The notes below the pieces were generated by a model. It did no database searches. It was not told where the DNA came from and was given only the letters and a program-made list of their open reading frames with translations. A program made the position numbers and the translations under genes. This document shows positions 17,458 to 26,037 of a DNA stretch of 64,000 nt, in pieces. Where the stretch lies: contig NZ_QVML01000016.1 of NCBI RefSeq assembly GCF_010501015.1, positions 1 to 64,000 on the forward strand. The letters are read 5' to 3'. Position 1 is the stretch's first letter, and every line of letters starts with the position of its first letter. This DNA is from Bacteroides sp. 214 (GTDB taxonomy: Bacteria > Bacteroidota > Bacteroidia > Bacteroidales > Bacteroidaceae).

Positions 17458-17550
17458 TTATTTTTTATTTTTATGTCTGTTCTTTCTTAGTCTTTTCTTG
17501 CGCTTATGCGTAGACATTTTATGTCTTTTTTTCTTCTTTCCGCTTGGCAT
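17458..17550 (-). CDS. 30-residue basic ribosomal-type protein (AURKAIP1/COX24, mS38-like)
   Basis: ATG at 17550, TAA at 17458; 30 residues, about two-thirds Lys/Arg/His, with the core MSTHKRKKRLRKNRHK. It is easy to miss because of its length. Proteins of this form occur at the same place, between rng and the HU gene, across Bacteroidetes and are related to the COX24/AURKAIP1 domain of mitochondrial ribosomal protein mS38. A ribosome-bound role is therefore likely; that is family knowledge and was not tested here. It lies 32 bp downstream of the HU gene on the same strand. Confidence 0.85.
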   Translation of the reverse strand: MPSGKKKKRHKMSTHKRKKRLRKNRHKNKK

Positions 17551-17582
17551 AGCTTTATTTTTTTAATCAGTTAATAATATAT

Positions 17583-17867
17583 TTATTTCTTTTCTTCTTT
17601 AAGTAATTCACCAAAAGACTTGGCTGGCTTAAATGATGGAATGTTGTGTTCCGGAATTACGATAGTTGTATTCTTGGAAATATTACGAGCGATTTTTTGT
17701 GCTCTTTTCTTCACAATAAAACTACCAAATCCACGAAGATATACGTTCTCATCTTTCGCCAAAGAACTCTTTATGGTTTCCATAAATGCTTCTATTGTAG
17801 TAAGAACCTCAGTCTTCTCTAATCCTGTGTTTCTTGCAATCTCATTTACAATATCTGCTTTTGTCAT
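17583..17867 (-). CDS. HU/IHF family DNA-binding protein
   Basis: Small nucleoid protein that bends and wraps DNA. The 94 residues match the HU fold throughout: MTKADIVNEIARNTGL helix pair, the GFGSF turn (LRGFGSFIVKKR), the flexible arm with IPEHNIPSFKPA, where Pro intercalates in DNA, and a final lysine-rich helix. Divergent from mutY, with a 162-bp shared promoter region. Given the many 22-bp-phased repeat arrays in the window, HU-type proteins are one possible ligand, but nothing in the sequence shows this. Confidence 0.95.
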   Translation of the reverse strand: MTKADIVNEIARNTGLEKTEVLTTIEAFMETIKSSLAKDENVYLRGFGSFIVKKRAQKIARNISKNTTIVIPEHNIPSFKPAKSFGELLKEEKK

Positions 17868-17924
17868 TTCTATATCTATTGATTGTTATTTATAATCTGT
17901 ATATAATCCTATTTTTTCGGACTG

Positions 17925-17952
17925 CAAATATATGGCTTTTTGCTCTTCCAAA
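17925..17952 (-). promoter_or_regulatory. Candidate HU gene promoter
   Basis: Minus-strand TATATTTG (17925-17932) fits TAnnTTTG; TTTG (17949-17952) lies 16 bp upstream, a little shorter than the usual 19. Confidence 0.45.
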
Positions 17953-18029
17953 AAAATATATTCCTATTATTTTTTGATAAATCCTTTAGTAAGAGTAACT
18001 TCGCTTCTCTTTTGTGATATAAATATTGT

Positions 18030-19088
18030 ATGGGTAAACAAATAAATAGGTCTTTGTTCTCGACAAGGGTTATCGAGTGGTATGAATTGAATAAACGTGA
18101 ATTGCCTTGGAGGGATGTCACAACCCCATATGTTATTTGGATTTCGGAGATAATTCTTCAACAAACAAGAGTGGCTCAGGGGTATGATTATTTTGTGCGC
18201 TTTATAGAACGATTCCCAGATTTGACGACGTTAGCTGCTGCCGAAGAGGATGAAGTGCTGAAATATTGGCAAGGTTTAGGATATTACTCTCGCGCTCGTA
18301 ACCTTCATGCTGCAGCAAAAAAACTGAAAGGTGTGTTTCCACGAACATATTCCGAAGTTCTGGCAATGAAAGGAGTAGGGGAGTATACGGCTGCAGCTAT
18401 CTGTTCTTTTGCTTACAATATGCCTTATGCTGTTGTAGATGGTAATGTCTACCGGGTGCTTGCTCGCTATTTAGGTGTAGATGTGCCAATTGATTCAACG
18501 CAAGGGAAAAAAATATTTGCCGCATTGGCGGATGAACTAATGGATAAATCGAGACCGGCAACTTATAATCAAGCCATTATGGAGTTTGGAGCCTTGCAGT
18601 GTGTGCCGAATTCTCCGGATTGTGGAAGCTGTCCGATGATTGATGGGTGTGTGGCTTATGCAAGTGCTGCTGTAGCTAAACTTCCAGTTAAGCAAAACAA
18701 ATTAAAAACAAAAGACCGCTTCTTTAATTATATATACGTACGCGCAGGCGCGTATACGTTTATACATAGACGTGCAGCGAATGATATATGGAAGGGCCTT
18801 TATGAATTGCCGTTGGTTGAAACAGAGGTTATGCTAAGTGCGGATGCTTTTGTTGCTTCGGATGCTTTTTATACATTGGTTAACGCTTCGGAAAAACCGA
18901 TTGTTCGTTTGCTTTCCTCAGGTCATAAACATGTGTTGTCGCATCAGATTATTTATGCTAATTTTTATGAAGTTATTCTTCCTGAAAATGCTCGTTCTTT
19001 TTCTGCATACAAAAAAATAAGGCGTGATGAAATTGATGATTACGCTGTTCCTCGTTTGATACATAACTTTTTACTTTCGCTTGAATAG
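18030..19088 (+). CDS. mutY: A/G-specific adenine glycosylase
   Basis: Base-excision repair enzyme that removes adenine mispaired with 8-oxoguanine. Visible: the catalytic-Glu helix SEIILQQTRV, the helix-hairpin-helix MKGVGEYTAAAI, catalytic Asp in VVDGNVYRVLARY, and the [4Fe-4S] ligands spaced C-x6-C-x2-C-x5-C (CVPNSPDCGSCPMIDGC). The C-terminal part (about 230-350) is the NUDIX-like 8-oxoG reader. Length 352 is normal. It is divergent from the HU gene; downstream lie 639 bp of repeat-rich DNA before ssb. Confidence 0.97.
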   Translation: MGKQINRSLFSTRVIEWYELNKRELPWRDVTTPYVIWISEIILQQTRVAQGYDYFVRFIERFPDLTTLAAAEEDEVLKYWQGLGYYSRARNLHAAAKKLKGVFPRTYSEVLAMKGVGEYTAAAICSFAYNMPYAVVDGNVYRVLARYLGVDVPIDSTQGKKIFAALADELMDKSRPATYNQAIMEFGALQCVPNSPDCGSCPMIDGCVAYASAAVAKLPVKQNKLKTKDRFFNYIYVRAGAYTFIHRRAANDIWKGLYELPLVETEVMLSADAFVASDAFYTLVNASEKPIVRLLSSGHKHVLSHQIIYANFYEVILPENARSFSAYKKIRRDEIDDYAVPRLIHNFLLSLE

Positions 19089-19363
19089 CTTTGAGTGTAC
19101 TTGTGCACTCTAAGATGTAAGTGGATAAACTGATTGTGGATAACCATTAAAACTTTTGTGCCCGTTGACGGAATTAATTAGTGCATATTTAACCAGCCCA
19201 ACAGCTTAATATACATTCTAAATGTAGTTTTAGTAAATAGGCCTTCACATTCACATATTGCTGTAAGCAATTGATAGTAAGCAAGTTGCGTGTGAAGCCA
19301 CCCCTATTTAATCCTTCACAGGGTCTTCACAAGCAATTTCCTGACTGTTTTTGTGGTAAAAAC

Positions 19364-19451
19364 ACAGTCAAAAGTGAAGCAAAACACAGTCAGAAATGAG
19401 ATGAAAATCAGTCAGAAGTGAAGTGAAAATCAGTCAGAAAAGGAGATGGCC
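19364..19451. repeat. 22-bp array, CAGTCA family, copy 1
   Basis: Units begin at 19364, 19386, 19408 and 19430 with ACAGTCA or TCAGTCAG followed by AAATGAG/AAGTGAAG. An inverted unit (TGACTGTTTTT) sits one period earlier, at 19342. Spacing is exactly 22 bp. Confidence 0.85.
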
Positions 19452-19480
19452 TAAAGCTCTTAGTTAAATGCACCTGTCAG

Positions 19481-19600
19481 CCATAGTCTCACGCCCTGTC
19501 AGCCTATGGCTCGTGCGTCGTCTGCCATAGGTTCATGCTCCGTGTGCCTATGGCAGATGGTTCGTCATCTTATGGCTCGTGACTGGTCATCCTATAGAGG
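19481..19600. repeat. 22-bp array, CCATAGG family, copy 2
   Basis: Units begin at 19481, 19503, 19525, 19547, 19569 and 19591 (partial). CCATAG starts (19481, 19525) alternate with CCTATGG starts (19503, 19547), so neighbours are inverted at their cores and could pair as hairpins. Confidence 0.9.
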
Positions 19601-19727
19601 AATTAATTCCGCCAACGGGTAGTTTTGTGATTTTTTTGATATTAAAACAAATGATGCTTGCAGAATGTTTTTATTCTGTTTATTTTTGAACTCAAATAAA
19701 TATTATACACTTTATTAATAAACTACT

Positions 19728-20174
19728 ATGTCGGTAAACAAAGTAATACTATTAGGAAATGTAGGGAAAGATCCCGAAGTAAGATATACGGAAAGCGGTG
19801 TAGCGGTTGCTTCACTTTCATTGGCGACTTCGGATAGAGCCTATACCTTGGCAAATGGGACGCAAGTGCCCGAAAGAACAGAATGGCACAATCTTGTTCT
19901 TTGGAGAGGTCTTGCCGAAACTGCGGAGAAATACATTCGCAAAGGAGATAAACTTTACGTAGAAGGTAAGATACGTTCTCGTTCTTACGATGATCAAGCT
20001 GGAGTGAAAAGATATATAACAGAGATTTTTGTAGACAATATGGAAATGCTATCTTCGAAAAGTACTGCTCCCGGCGCACCGCAAACTCAACCTGCGACAG
20101 CTCCGGCTCAGCCTGCAACATCACCACAGGCGGCGCCTGCCACTAATACGTCGGCGGATGATTTGCCTTTTTAA
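19728..20174 (+). CDS. ssb: Single-stranded DNA-binding protein
   Basis: Protects single-stranded DNA and recruits replication and repair proteins. OB-fold at residues 1-105 (MSVNKVILLGNVGKDPEVR, WHNLVLWRGLAE, YVEGKIRSRSY), then a Pro/Ala/Gln-rich linker and the conserved acidic tip SADDLPF, which docks partner proteins. Length 148 is normal. It is the first gene of a rightward ssb-gldE-pptase run, and lies about 110 bp downstream of the repeat-bearing element. Confidence 0.97.
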   Translation: MSVNKVILLGNVGKDPEVRYTESGVAVASLSLATSDRAYTLANGTQVPERTEWHNLVLWRGLAETAEKYIRKGDKLYVEGKIRSRSYDDQAGVKRYITEIFVDNMEMLSSKSTAPGAPQTQPATAPAQPATSPQAAPATNTSADDLPF

Positions 20175-20254
20175 TAGTGTTACAGTAAAATCATAGCAGT
20201 TAACAGAGTGTTTAACTGTTGTGATTTTGAGTAACATATAGTAGTAACTAAAAA

Positions 20255-21592
20255 ATGTTTTCCTTGGACTCAGACGATTATTTACGCCGGTTGGCAGATT
20301 TTTTTAATAGTATATCGGTAAATCCTCCCTCTTTTGCAGAACTTGTAGCTATTGGGCTAGCGGTTATTTTGCTGTTAGTTTCGGGTTTTGCTTCCGCTTC
20401 AGAAATTGCTTTCTTCTCGCTATCCCCTTTTGATAAAAATGAAATAGATGCCCGAAAGCATCCATCCGACGATAAAATCAGTAAGTTATTGGATAATACC
20501 GAGCGACTCTTGGCAACAATACTCATTACGAATAACTTTGTTAATGTGACGATTATTATGCTCTGTAATTTCTTTTTTATGGGCATCTTTAATTTCTCTT
20601 CTCCATTAGCCGAATTTCTGATTCTTAGTGTTGTATTAACCTTTTTATTGCTGTTGTTTGGAGAGATTATGCCTAAAGTATTCTCTGCTCAAAAAGTATT
20701 GCCGTTTGCGCGTTTTGCGGCTTCCGGTGTGTTGTTTTTTGAAAAACTATTTTATCCGTTAGCTACACTGTTAATGCATTCTTCTACATTTCTAAATAAA
20801 CACGTCGTGAGAAAAGAACGTGGCATCTCTATCAGTGAACTATCGCAAGCGCTTGAACTTACTGACAAAGATGAGATATCCGAAGAAAATACGATCCTCG
20901 AAGGGATTGTAAAGTTTGGTGCTGAAACAGCCAAAGAGGTAATGACTTCACGACTTGATGTGGTTGACTTAGATATTAAAACACCTTATAGAGATGTTAT
21001 TCAATGTGTTATTGATAATGCCTATTCGCGTATCCCGGTTTATTCAGGTTCTCGCGACAATATTAAAGGGGTGTTGTATATAAAGGATTTGCTTCCGCAT
21101 ATAAATAAAGGAGACTCGTTTCGTTGGCAGTCGCTTATTCGTCCTGCTTATTTTGTTCCTGAAACAAAAATGATTGATGACCTGCTACGTGATTTTCAGA
21201 AGAATAGGATACACATTGCTATTGTAGTCGATGAGTTTGGTGGAACTTCGGGTATTATTACTATGGAAGACATCATTGAAGAAATTGTAGGCGAAATACA
21301 TGATGAGTATGATGACGAAGAACGTACATATGCTATATTAAATGATCATACCTGGGTATTTGAAGGAAAAACTCAACTTACGGATTTTTATAAAATTACG
21401 CGGATAGACGAAGAAACCTTTGATCACTTGTGTGGTGACGCAGATACCGTTGCGGGATTATTACTCGAAATCAAAGGGGAATTTCCTAAAATTCACGAGA
21501 AACTTACGTACGAAAATTATGAATTTGAAGTCCTGGAACTGGATAATCGTAGAATCCTTAAGGTTAAGTTTGTAATACATGCCGATTTATAA
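20255..21592 (+). CDS. gldE: GldE-type CNNM/CBS-pair membrane protein
   Basis: Inner-membrane protein of the CorC/HlyC (CNNM) family. Order: three or four membrane helices of the DUF21/CNNM domain (residues ~25-165, with ASASEIAFFSL), a CBS pair (~205-330, including YSRIPVYSGSRDNIKGVLYIKDLL and DEFGGTSGIITMEDIIEEIVGEI) and a C-terminal transporter-associated domain. In Flavobacterium the homologue between ssb and gldD is needed for gliding; it persists in non-gliding Bacteroides. No gldD follows here. Ion transport is possible but unproven. The stop codon overlaps the next gene by 14 nt. Confidence 0.9.
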   Translation: MFSLDSDDYLRRLADFFNSISVNPPSFAELVAIGLAVILLLVSGFASASEIAFFSLSPFDKNEIDARKHPSDDKISKLLDNTERLLATILITNNFVNVTIIMLCNFFFMGIFNFSSPLAEFLILSVVLTFLLLLFGEIMPKVFSAQKVLPFARFAASGVLFFEKLFYPLATLLMHSSTFLNKHVVRKERGISISELSQALELTDKDEISEENTILEGIVKFGAETAKEVMTSRLDVVDLDIKTPYRDVIQCVIDNAYSRIPVYSGSRDNIKGVLYIKDLLPHINKGDSFRWQSLIRPAYFVPETKMIDDLLRDFQKNRIHIAIVVDEFGGTSGIITMEDIIEEIVGEIHDEYDDEERTYAILNDHTWVFEGKTQLTDFYKITRIDEETFDHLCGDADTVAGLLLEIKGEFPKIHEKLTYENYEFEVLELDNRRILKVKFVIHADL

Positions 21593-22199
21593 AAGTAGAG
21601 TAGAGGCAGATTACAAATGGGCTATTTGGAAACTAACTGAAACTCTACCTGAATTGCTTGCTATGTTTCCAGATGGAGGTGAAATGTATCAGAGTGAATT
21701 GGATACTTTTTCTTCTGAATATCGTAAAATAGAATGGGTTACAGTGCGGTTGCTTTTTTACAAGCTATTGGGAAGATTGGTAAAGATAGCGTATTACCCC
21801 AATGGAAAACCCTATCTGCCTGATGGCTCAGCTTATGTTAGTATTTCTCACACAAAAGGTTATGTCGCGGTAATTCTTAGTCCAACAAAAAAGGTTGCTG
21901 TTGATATAGAACGGTGTAGCGAACGAATTCATAAAGTTGCCCCCAGATTTTTGTCGCCAGAGGAAGCTGACTTTAGTGAAAACTCTACTACGTGCAGGCT
22001 GTTGATTTGGTCTGCTAAAGAATCTATGTTTAAGTATATTGGAGAATCAAATGTAGACTTCAAGGAGCATTTGCATATAGAACCTACTCCTTTTGGAGAT
22101 ACTTCCTTTATTGTTTTTGAAACACGAACAACACAAAATCAAACATTTATTATGTATTATTTGCTGGATTCCGACTTTGTCATGACATGGATGTTGTAA
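21579..22199 (+). CDS. 4'-phosphopantetheinyl transferase superfamily protein
   Basis: Transfers phosphopantetheine from CoA to carrier proteins. The family signature is clear: VAVDIERCSERIHKVAPRFL (Mg-binding Asp and Glu) and, about 40 residues on, WSAKESMFKY. The N-terminal half is less conserved but contains VSISHTKGYVAV, the usual histidine-containing strand. Translation is probably coupled to gldE through the 14-nt overlap. No polyketide or peptide synthetase is nearby, so the substrate is likely the acyl carrier protein or a carrier encoded elsewhere. Confidence 0.9.
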   Translation: MPIYKSRVEADYKWAIWKLTETLPELLAMFPDGGEMYQSELDTFSSEYRKIEWVTVRLLFYKLLGRLVKIAYYPNGKPYLPDGSAYVSISHTKGYVAVILSPTKKVAVDIERCSERIHKVAPRFLSPEEADFSENSTTCRLLIWSAKESMFKYIGESNVDFKEHLHIEPTPFGDTSFIVFETRTTQNQTFIMYYLLDSDFVMTWML

Positions 22200-22246
22200 T
22201 GATAATGTATCTTTGCCTCCATTAAGTTATAGATAAACTTGTTTGA

Positions 22247-23068
22247 ATGAAGCAATTATTTTTTCTCTGTTTTGCCCTTCTTTTACCTTCTCTGGGATTT
22301 GGGCAAACTTATCAGGAACTGTATGAGCAAGCGTTGGAGTGGGAAGCTAAAGATAGTTTGGCTAAAGCCGAAGAACTCTTTCGGCAAGTTTTGAAAATGG
22401 AACCAGCCAACCCACGAAATGCTTTTGTTTTTTCTAATATAGGAGTGATGCAACAACGTGCAAGGCAATACGATGCGGCGATTGAGTCGTTTTCTTACGC
22501 CTTAAATATCTCTCCTACATTAGTGTCCACTCGTTTAAATCGTGCAGTTGCTTATATAGAGGTTGGACTTTCTAATAAAGCTTATGTGGATTATTGTGAA
22601 GTGCTTGACGTGGACAAAACAAATAAAGAAGCTTTGTTGATGCGGGCGCATATTTATATGACCCGAAGAGATTACAAAAACGCGCGAAAAGATTACAATC
22701 AGTTGTTAAATATCGACCCAGCTAACTATTCTGGAAGACTGGGGCTTGTCCTGTTAAATCAACACGATGGGCGTCCTAAAGAATCGCTTGATGAGTTAAA
22801 TGTGTTATTGGAACAATATCCTCGAAACGCGAATTTATATGTGATGCGCGCAAATATAGAAAGTGAAAATGGGAAACAGGAACTTGCGTTGATGGACTTG
22901 GAAGAGGCTATTCGTCTTGACCCTAATTCTCCGGAACCTTATATCTCTCGTGGCGAAATCTATCTAGCTAGAAAGAAGAAGAAAGATGCAAGACGAGATT
23001 TTGAAAAAGCTTTAAAACTGGGTGCGCCACATTCTGAAATTCATCCGTTAATTCTTCAATGCAAATAA
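22247..23068 (+). CDS. Secreted tetratricopeptide repeat protein
   Basis: Signal peptide (MKQLFFLCFALLLPSLGFGQ) followed by about seven TPR units from residue ~20 to 270; the typical 34-residue pattern is clear in YDAAIESFSYALNISPT, YKNARKDYNQLLNIDPANYS and ELALMDLEEAIRLDPNSPEP. TPRs are protein-docking scaffolds; a periplasmic location is expected. TATCTTTG at 22208-22215 is a probable -7 box, so it may have its own promoter. The partner is unknown. Confidence 0.9.
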   Translation: MKQLFFLCFALLLPSLGFGQTYQELYEQALEWEAKDSLAKAEELFRQVLKMEPANPRNAFVFSNIGVMQQRARQYDAAIESFSYALNISPTLVSTRLNRAVAYIEVGLSNKAYVDYCEVLDVDKTNKEALLMRAHIYMTRRDYKNARKDYNQLLNIDPANYSGRLGLVLLNQHDGRPKESLDELNVLLEQYPRNANLYVMRANIESENGKQELALMDLEEAIRLDPNSPEPYISRGEIYLARKKKKDARRDFEKALKLGAPHSEIHPLILQCK

Positions 23069-23332
23069 TACAACTAATAAACTCCAACCGTCAATTTTGA
23101 GAAATGAAATAGTTGTTGTTTTTAATTGTTTTTCGTTGATTAGTTGTAATATATTCCACCTAAAAGTATTTCTTTTGTCTGTTATTTACCCCTCTTTTAA
23201 GTTCTCTTTGTCCAACTTCTCTTTTATTTTTTCGCCGATAGGGGTGTGCTCTAAAACTGCTTGCTGTAAATACTTTCAGACTTTTTGTTGTAGATATTTG
23301 TAGAATAAATTATAAACAATTTAGTGGAAATA

Positions 23333-23363
23333 GTTGCACATTTGAAAAAAAAACCGATATTTG
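23333..23363 (+). promoter_or_regulatory. Candidate promoter in the 359-bp gap before the AraC-type gene
   Basis: GTTG (23333-23336), 19 bp spacer, GATATTTG (23356-23363): one mismatch from each Bacteroidetes box. The rest of the gap from 23069 is T-rich and shows no convincing gene. Confidence 0.45.
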
Positions 23364-23427
23364 TACCTTAAATGTGCTTTGTAGTACAAAAGGGTATAAA
23401 ACAGTAACAAACCTAACCAGTTTTTAG

Positions 23428-23892
23428 ATGAGTGATTTAGAGAACCAAGAAAAGAAAGAATCTCCGAAAAAGCGCCCTTATAATCTGAGGGAGAAGAAGG
23501 AGAAAAAGGCTGCGTACAGATCTCTGATACGCCCAGAATTAGCTGATGAATTGTATGACAAGATTTTGAATATTATTGTTGTTCAGAAGAAATACAAAGA
23601 TCAGGATTATTCCGCAAAAGAATTAGCGAAGGAGTTGAAGACCAATACTCGCTATTTATCGGCTGTGGTAAACTCGCGCTTTGGTATGAACTACTCGTGC
23701 TTATTGAATGAGCATAGAATTAAAGACGCAGTTCACATGTTGACCGATAAAAGATACGCGGATAAGAATGTAGAAGAGATAAGTGCTATGGTTGGCTTTG
23801 CGAATCGTCAGTCATTTTATGCGGCTTTCTACAAAAACATGGGGGAAACTCCAAACGGGTATCGCAAGAAACACGGAGGAAAGAAGAAGTAA
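23428..23892 (+). CDS. AraC-type helix-turn-helix protein, stand-alone DNA-binding domain
   Basis: A 154-residue protein with a very basic N-terminal tail (residues ~5-33, rich in KKE/KKR) and a C-terminal AraC-type helix-turn-helix from ~65 to 150: YSAKELAKELKTNTRYLSAVVNSRFG, then VEEISAMVGFANRQSFYAAFYKNMGETPNGYRKK. There is no ligand-binding domain. The form is common in Bacteroidales as the DNA-binding portion of one- and two-component regulators, so a partner protein or constitutive action is possible. A clear terminator follows. Confidence 0.88.
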   Translation: MSDLENQEKKESPKKRPYNLREKKEKKAAYRSLIRPELADELYDKILNIIVVQKKYKDQDYSAKELAKELKTNTRYLSAVVNSRFGMNYSCLLNEHRIKDAVHMLTDKRYADKNVEEISAMVGFANRQSFYAAFYKNMGETPNGYRKKHGGKKK

Positions 23893-23917
23893 TCACGTTC
23901 TTGTGCTAAGAATTAGG

Positions 23918-23954
23918 AAAAACCTCGGGAACAAAACCGGGGTTTCTTTTTTTA
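23918..23954 (+). terminator. Terminator after the AraC-type gene
   Basis: AAACCTCGG and CCGGGGTTT form a stem with loop GAACAAAA, followed by CTTTTTTT. Confidence 0.85.
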
Positions 23955-23980
23955 CATAAATAGCTAATCACTAATAGAAA

Positions 23981-26029
23981 ATGAAAACAAAAATATTTTT
24001 ATGTATAATCGGAGCTGTTTGTATGGCTTCTTGTAATAATTTGAAAACAAAAATGAATACTGCTGAAAGTAATAAATATGCTGTGGAACAGTTTGCTGAT
24101 TTGCAGATATTGCGTTATTATGTTCCTGGTTTTGACGAACTTTCATTAAAACAGAAAGAGCTTGTTTACTATCTTTCGCAAGCTGCGTTGGAAGGAAGGG
24201 ATATTTTGTTTGATCAAAACGGTGCGTACAACTTAACTATACGTAAACTGTTGGAAGAAATTTATATTAACTATCAGGGTGATAAGAAAAATAATGAATA
24301 TTTAGCGTTGGAAACATATCTGAAACGTGTGTGGTTCTCTAATGGTATTCATCATCATTACGGCAGCGAAAAATTTGTTCCGGGCTTCACACAGGACTTT
24401 TTTAGCAAAGAAATTTTGAAATTATCTCCCTCGCAACTTCCGCTAATTGGAGATCAAACACCAAATGAGTTGCTTGAGGCTATTCTACCTATTATTTTCG
24501 ATCCTGCGGTTATGCCTAAAAGGGTAAATCAGGCTGATGGTGCCGACTTAGTGCAGACTTCTGCATGCAACTATTATTCTGGTGTTTCGCAGGAAGAAGT
24601 TGAAGCTTTTTATGCAAAGAAAAAAGCAATAAAAGACCCTATGCCTGTATCTTATGGTCTTAACAGTCGCTTGGTAAAGGAAAATGGAGAACTTGTTGAG
24701 AAAGTTTGGAAAGTAGGAGGGCTTTATTCTGCTGCTATAGAAAAGATTGTGTATTGGCTGAAGAAAGCGGAGGGTGTTGCCGAGAATAATGAGCAACAAG
24801 CTGTAATTAATAGCTTAATCGCTTTCTATGAAACAGGTGATTTGAAAACATTCGACGACTATTCTATTCTTTGGTTGAAAGATGTAAATTCACGCATTGA
24901 TTTTGTAAATGGATTTATAGAAACTTATGGAGACCCATTGGGCATGCGTGCCAGCTGGGAGTCATTAGTGAACTTTAAAGACGTAGAAGCTACGCGTCGT
25001 ACGGAACTAATCAGCGACAATGCACAGTGGTTTGAACACAACTCGCCTGTAGATGCACAATATAAAAAAGAAGAAGTAAAGGGAGTTACCGCAAAAGTTA
25101 TTACCGCTGCTATCCTTGCCGGTGATCTGTATCCGGCAACTGCCATTGGAATTAATTTACCAAACGCCAACTGGATTCGTGCACAGCATGGATCAAAATC
25201 GGTTACGATTGGCAATGTTACCGATGCGTACAACAAAGCAGCGCATGGAAATGGCTTCAAAGAGGAATTTGTGTATAGTAATGAAGAGAAAACGCTGTTG
25301 GAAAAATATGGCGACATTACAGGCAATTTGCATACCGACCTGCACGAATGTTTAGGTCATGGTTCGGGTAAGTTGCTTTCTGGTGTAGACCCAGATGCAC
25401 TGAAAGCTTACGGTGCAACAATCGAAGAGGCACGTGCCGACTTGTTTGGCTTATATTATATAGCAGATGCCAAATTGGTTGAACTTGGTCTTGTGCCTAA
25501 TGAAGAAGCCTACAAAGCCGAATACTATTCTTTTATGATGAATGGATTGATGACACAATTAGTTCGTATTGAACCAGGTGCAAACATTGAAGAATCTCAT
25601 ATGCGCAATCGCCAACTTATAGCTCGATGGGCGCTCCAAGCCGGCGCGGCAGACAAGGTGGTTGAAATGGTGCAAAAAGAAGGTAAAACGTTTGTTGTTA
25701 TCAATGACTACCAGAAATTACGTACGCTTTTTGGCGAATTATTAAAAGAGATACAACATATTAAATCTACCGGTGATTTCGATAAAGCCCGTGCTATTGT
25801 AGAGCAATATGCTATCAATGTAGACCCTGTGTTGCACACTGAGGTGCTGGAGCGCTATAAGAAACTAAATCTTTCGCCTTACAAAGGTTTTGTCAACCCA
25901 GTATATACTGCGGTTCAAAATGCTGATGGTGAAATAATTGATGTGGAGGTTTCTTACACTGAGGGTTATGCCGAACAAATGTTGCGCTATAGTCGTGAAC
26001 ATGGAAATCTTCCTTATTATAATGAATAA
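23981..26029 (+). CDS. Dipeptidyl-peptidase III (M49), lipoprotein
   Basis: Zinc exopeptidase that releases dipeptides from the N-terminus of oligopeptides. The M49 motif HECLGH begins at His455 and the third zinc ligand lies in EEARAD (Glu482-483); M49 uses a HExxGH variant, as here. The N-terminus MKTKIFLCIIGAVCMASC ends in a lipobox, so the enzyme is probably lipid-anchored, unlike the cytosolic eukaryotic form. Length 682 fits bacterial DPP III. An AlkD-like gene starts 8 bp after its stop, suggesting one transcript. Confidence 0.95.
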   Translation: MKTKIFLCIIGAVCMASCNNLKTKMNTAESNKYAVEQFADLQILRYYVPGFDELSLKQKELVYYLSQAALEGRDILFDQNGAYNLTIRKLLEEIYINYQGDKKNNEYLALETYLKRVWFSNGIHHHYGSEKFVPGFTQDFFSKEILKLSPSQLPLIGDQTPNELLEAILPIIFDPAVMPKRVNQADGADLVQTSACNYYSGVSQEEVEAFYAKKKAIKDPMPVSYGLNSRLVKENGELVEKVWKVGGLYSAAIEKIVYWLKKAEGVAENNEQQAVINSLIAFYETGDLKTFDDYSILWLKDVNSRIDFVNGFIETYGDPLGMRASWESLVNFKDVEATRRTELISDNAQWFEHNSPVDAQYKKEEVKGVTAKVITAAILAGDLYPATAIGINLPNANWIRAQHGSKSVTIGNVTDAYNKAAHGNGFKEEFVYSNEEKTLLEKYGDITGNLHTDLHECLGHGSGKLLSGVDPDALKAYGATIEEARADLFGLYYIADAKLVELGLVPNEEAYKAEYYSFMMNGLMTQLVRIEPGANIEESHMRNRQLIARWALQAGAADKVVEMVQKEGKTFVVINDYQKLRTLFGELLKEIQHIKSTGDFDKARAIVEQYAINVDPVLHTEVLERYKKLNLSPYKGFVNPVYTAVQNADGEIIDVEVSYTEGYAEQMLRYSREHGNLPYYNE

Positions 26030-26037
26030 ACGCCACA

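Larger units (their letters stand above)
19161..19619. mobile_element. MITE-like element with terminal inverted repeats and two 22-bp arrays
   Basis: The left end CCCGTTGACGGAATTAATT (19161) and the right end AATTAATTCCGCCAACGGG (ending 19619) are inverted copies with one mismatch over 19 bp. TTTTGTG adjoins the left end and recurs 3 bp beyond the right end, compatible with an imperfect 7-bp target duplication. Inside there is no coding sequence, but there is a large dyad (AAATAGG-CTTCAC near 19217 against GTGAAG-CCTATTT near 19298-19312), then two different 22-bp arrays. Length 459 bp. This resembles non-autonomous elements described in Porphyromonas, which carry 23-bp internal repeats. No transposase is in the window. 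Confidence 0.6.

Noticed and set aside
23097-23303. 68-residue frame in the gap before the AraC-type gene
   Set aside because: Composition is dominated by Phe/Ser/Cys from T-rich DNA, with no start signal.
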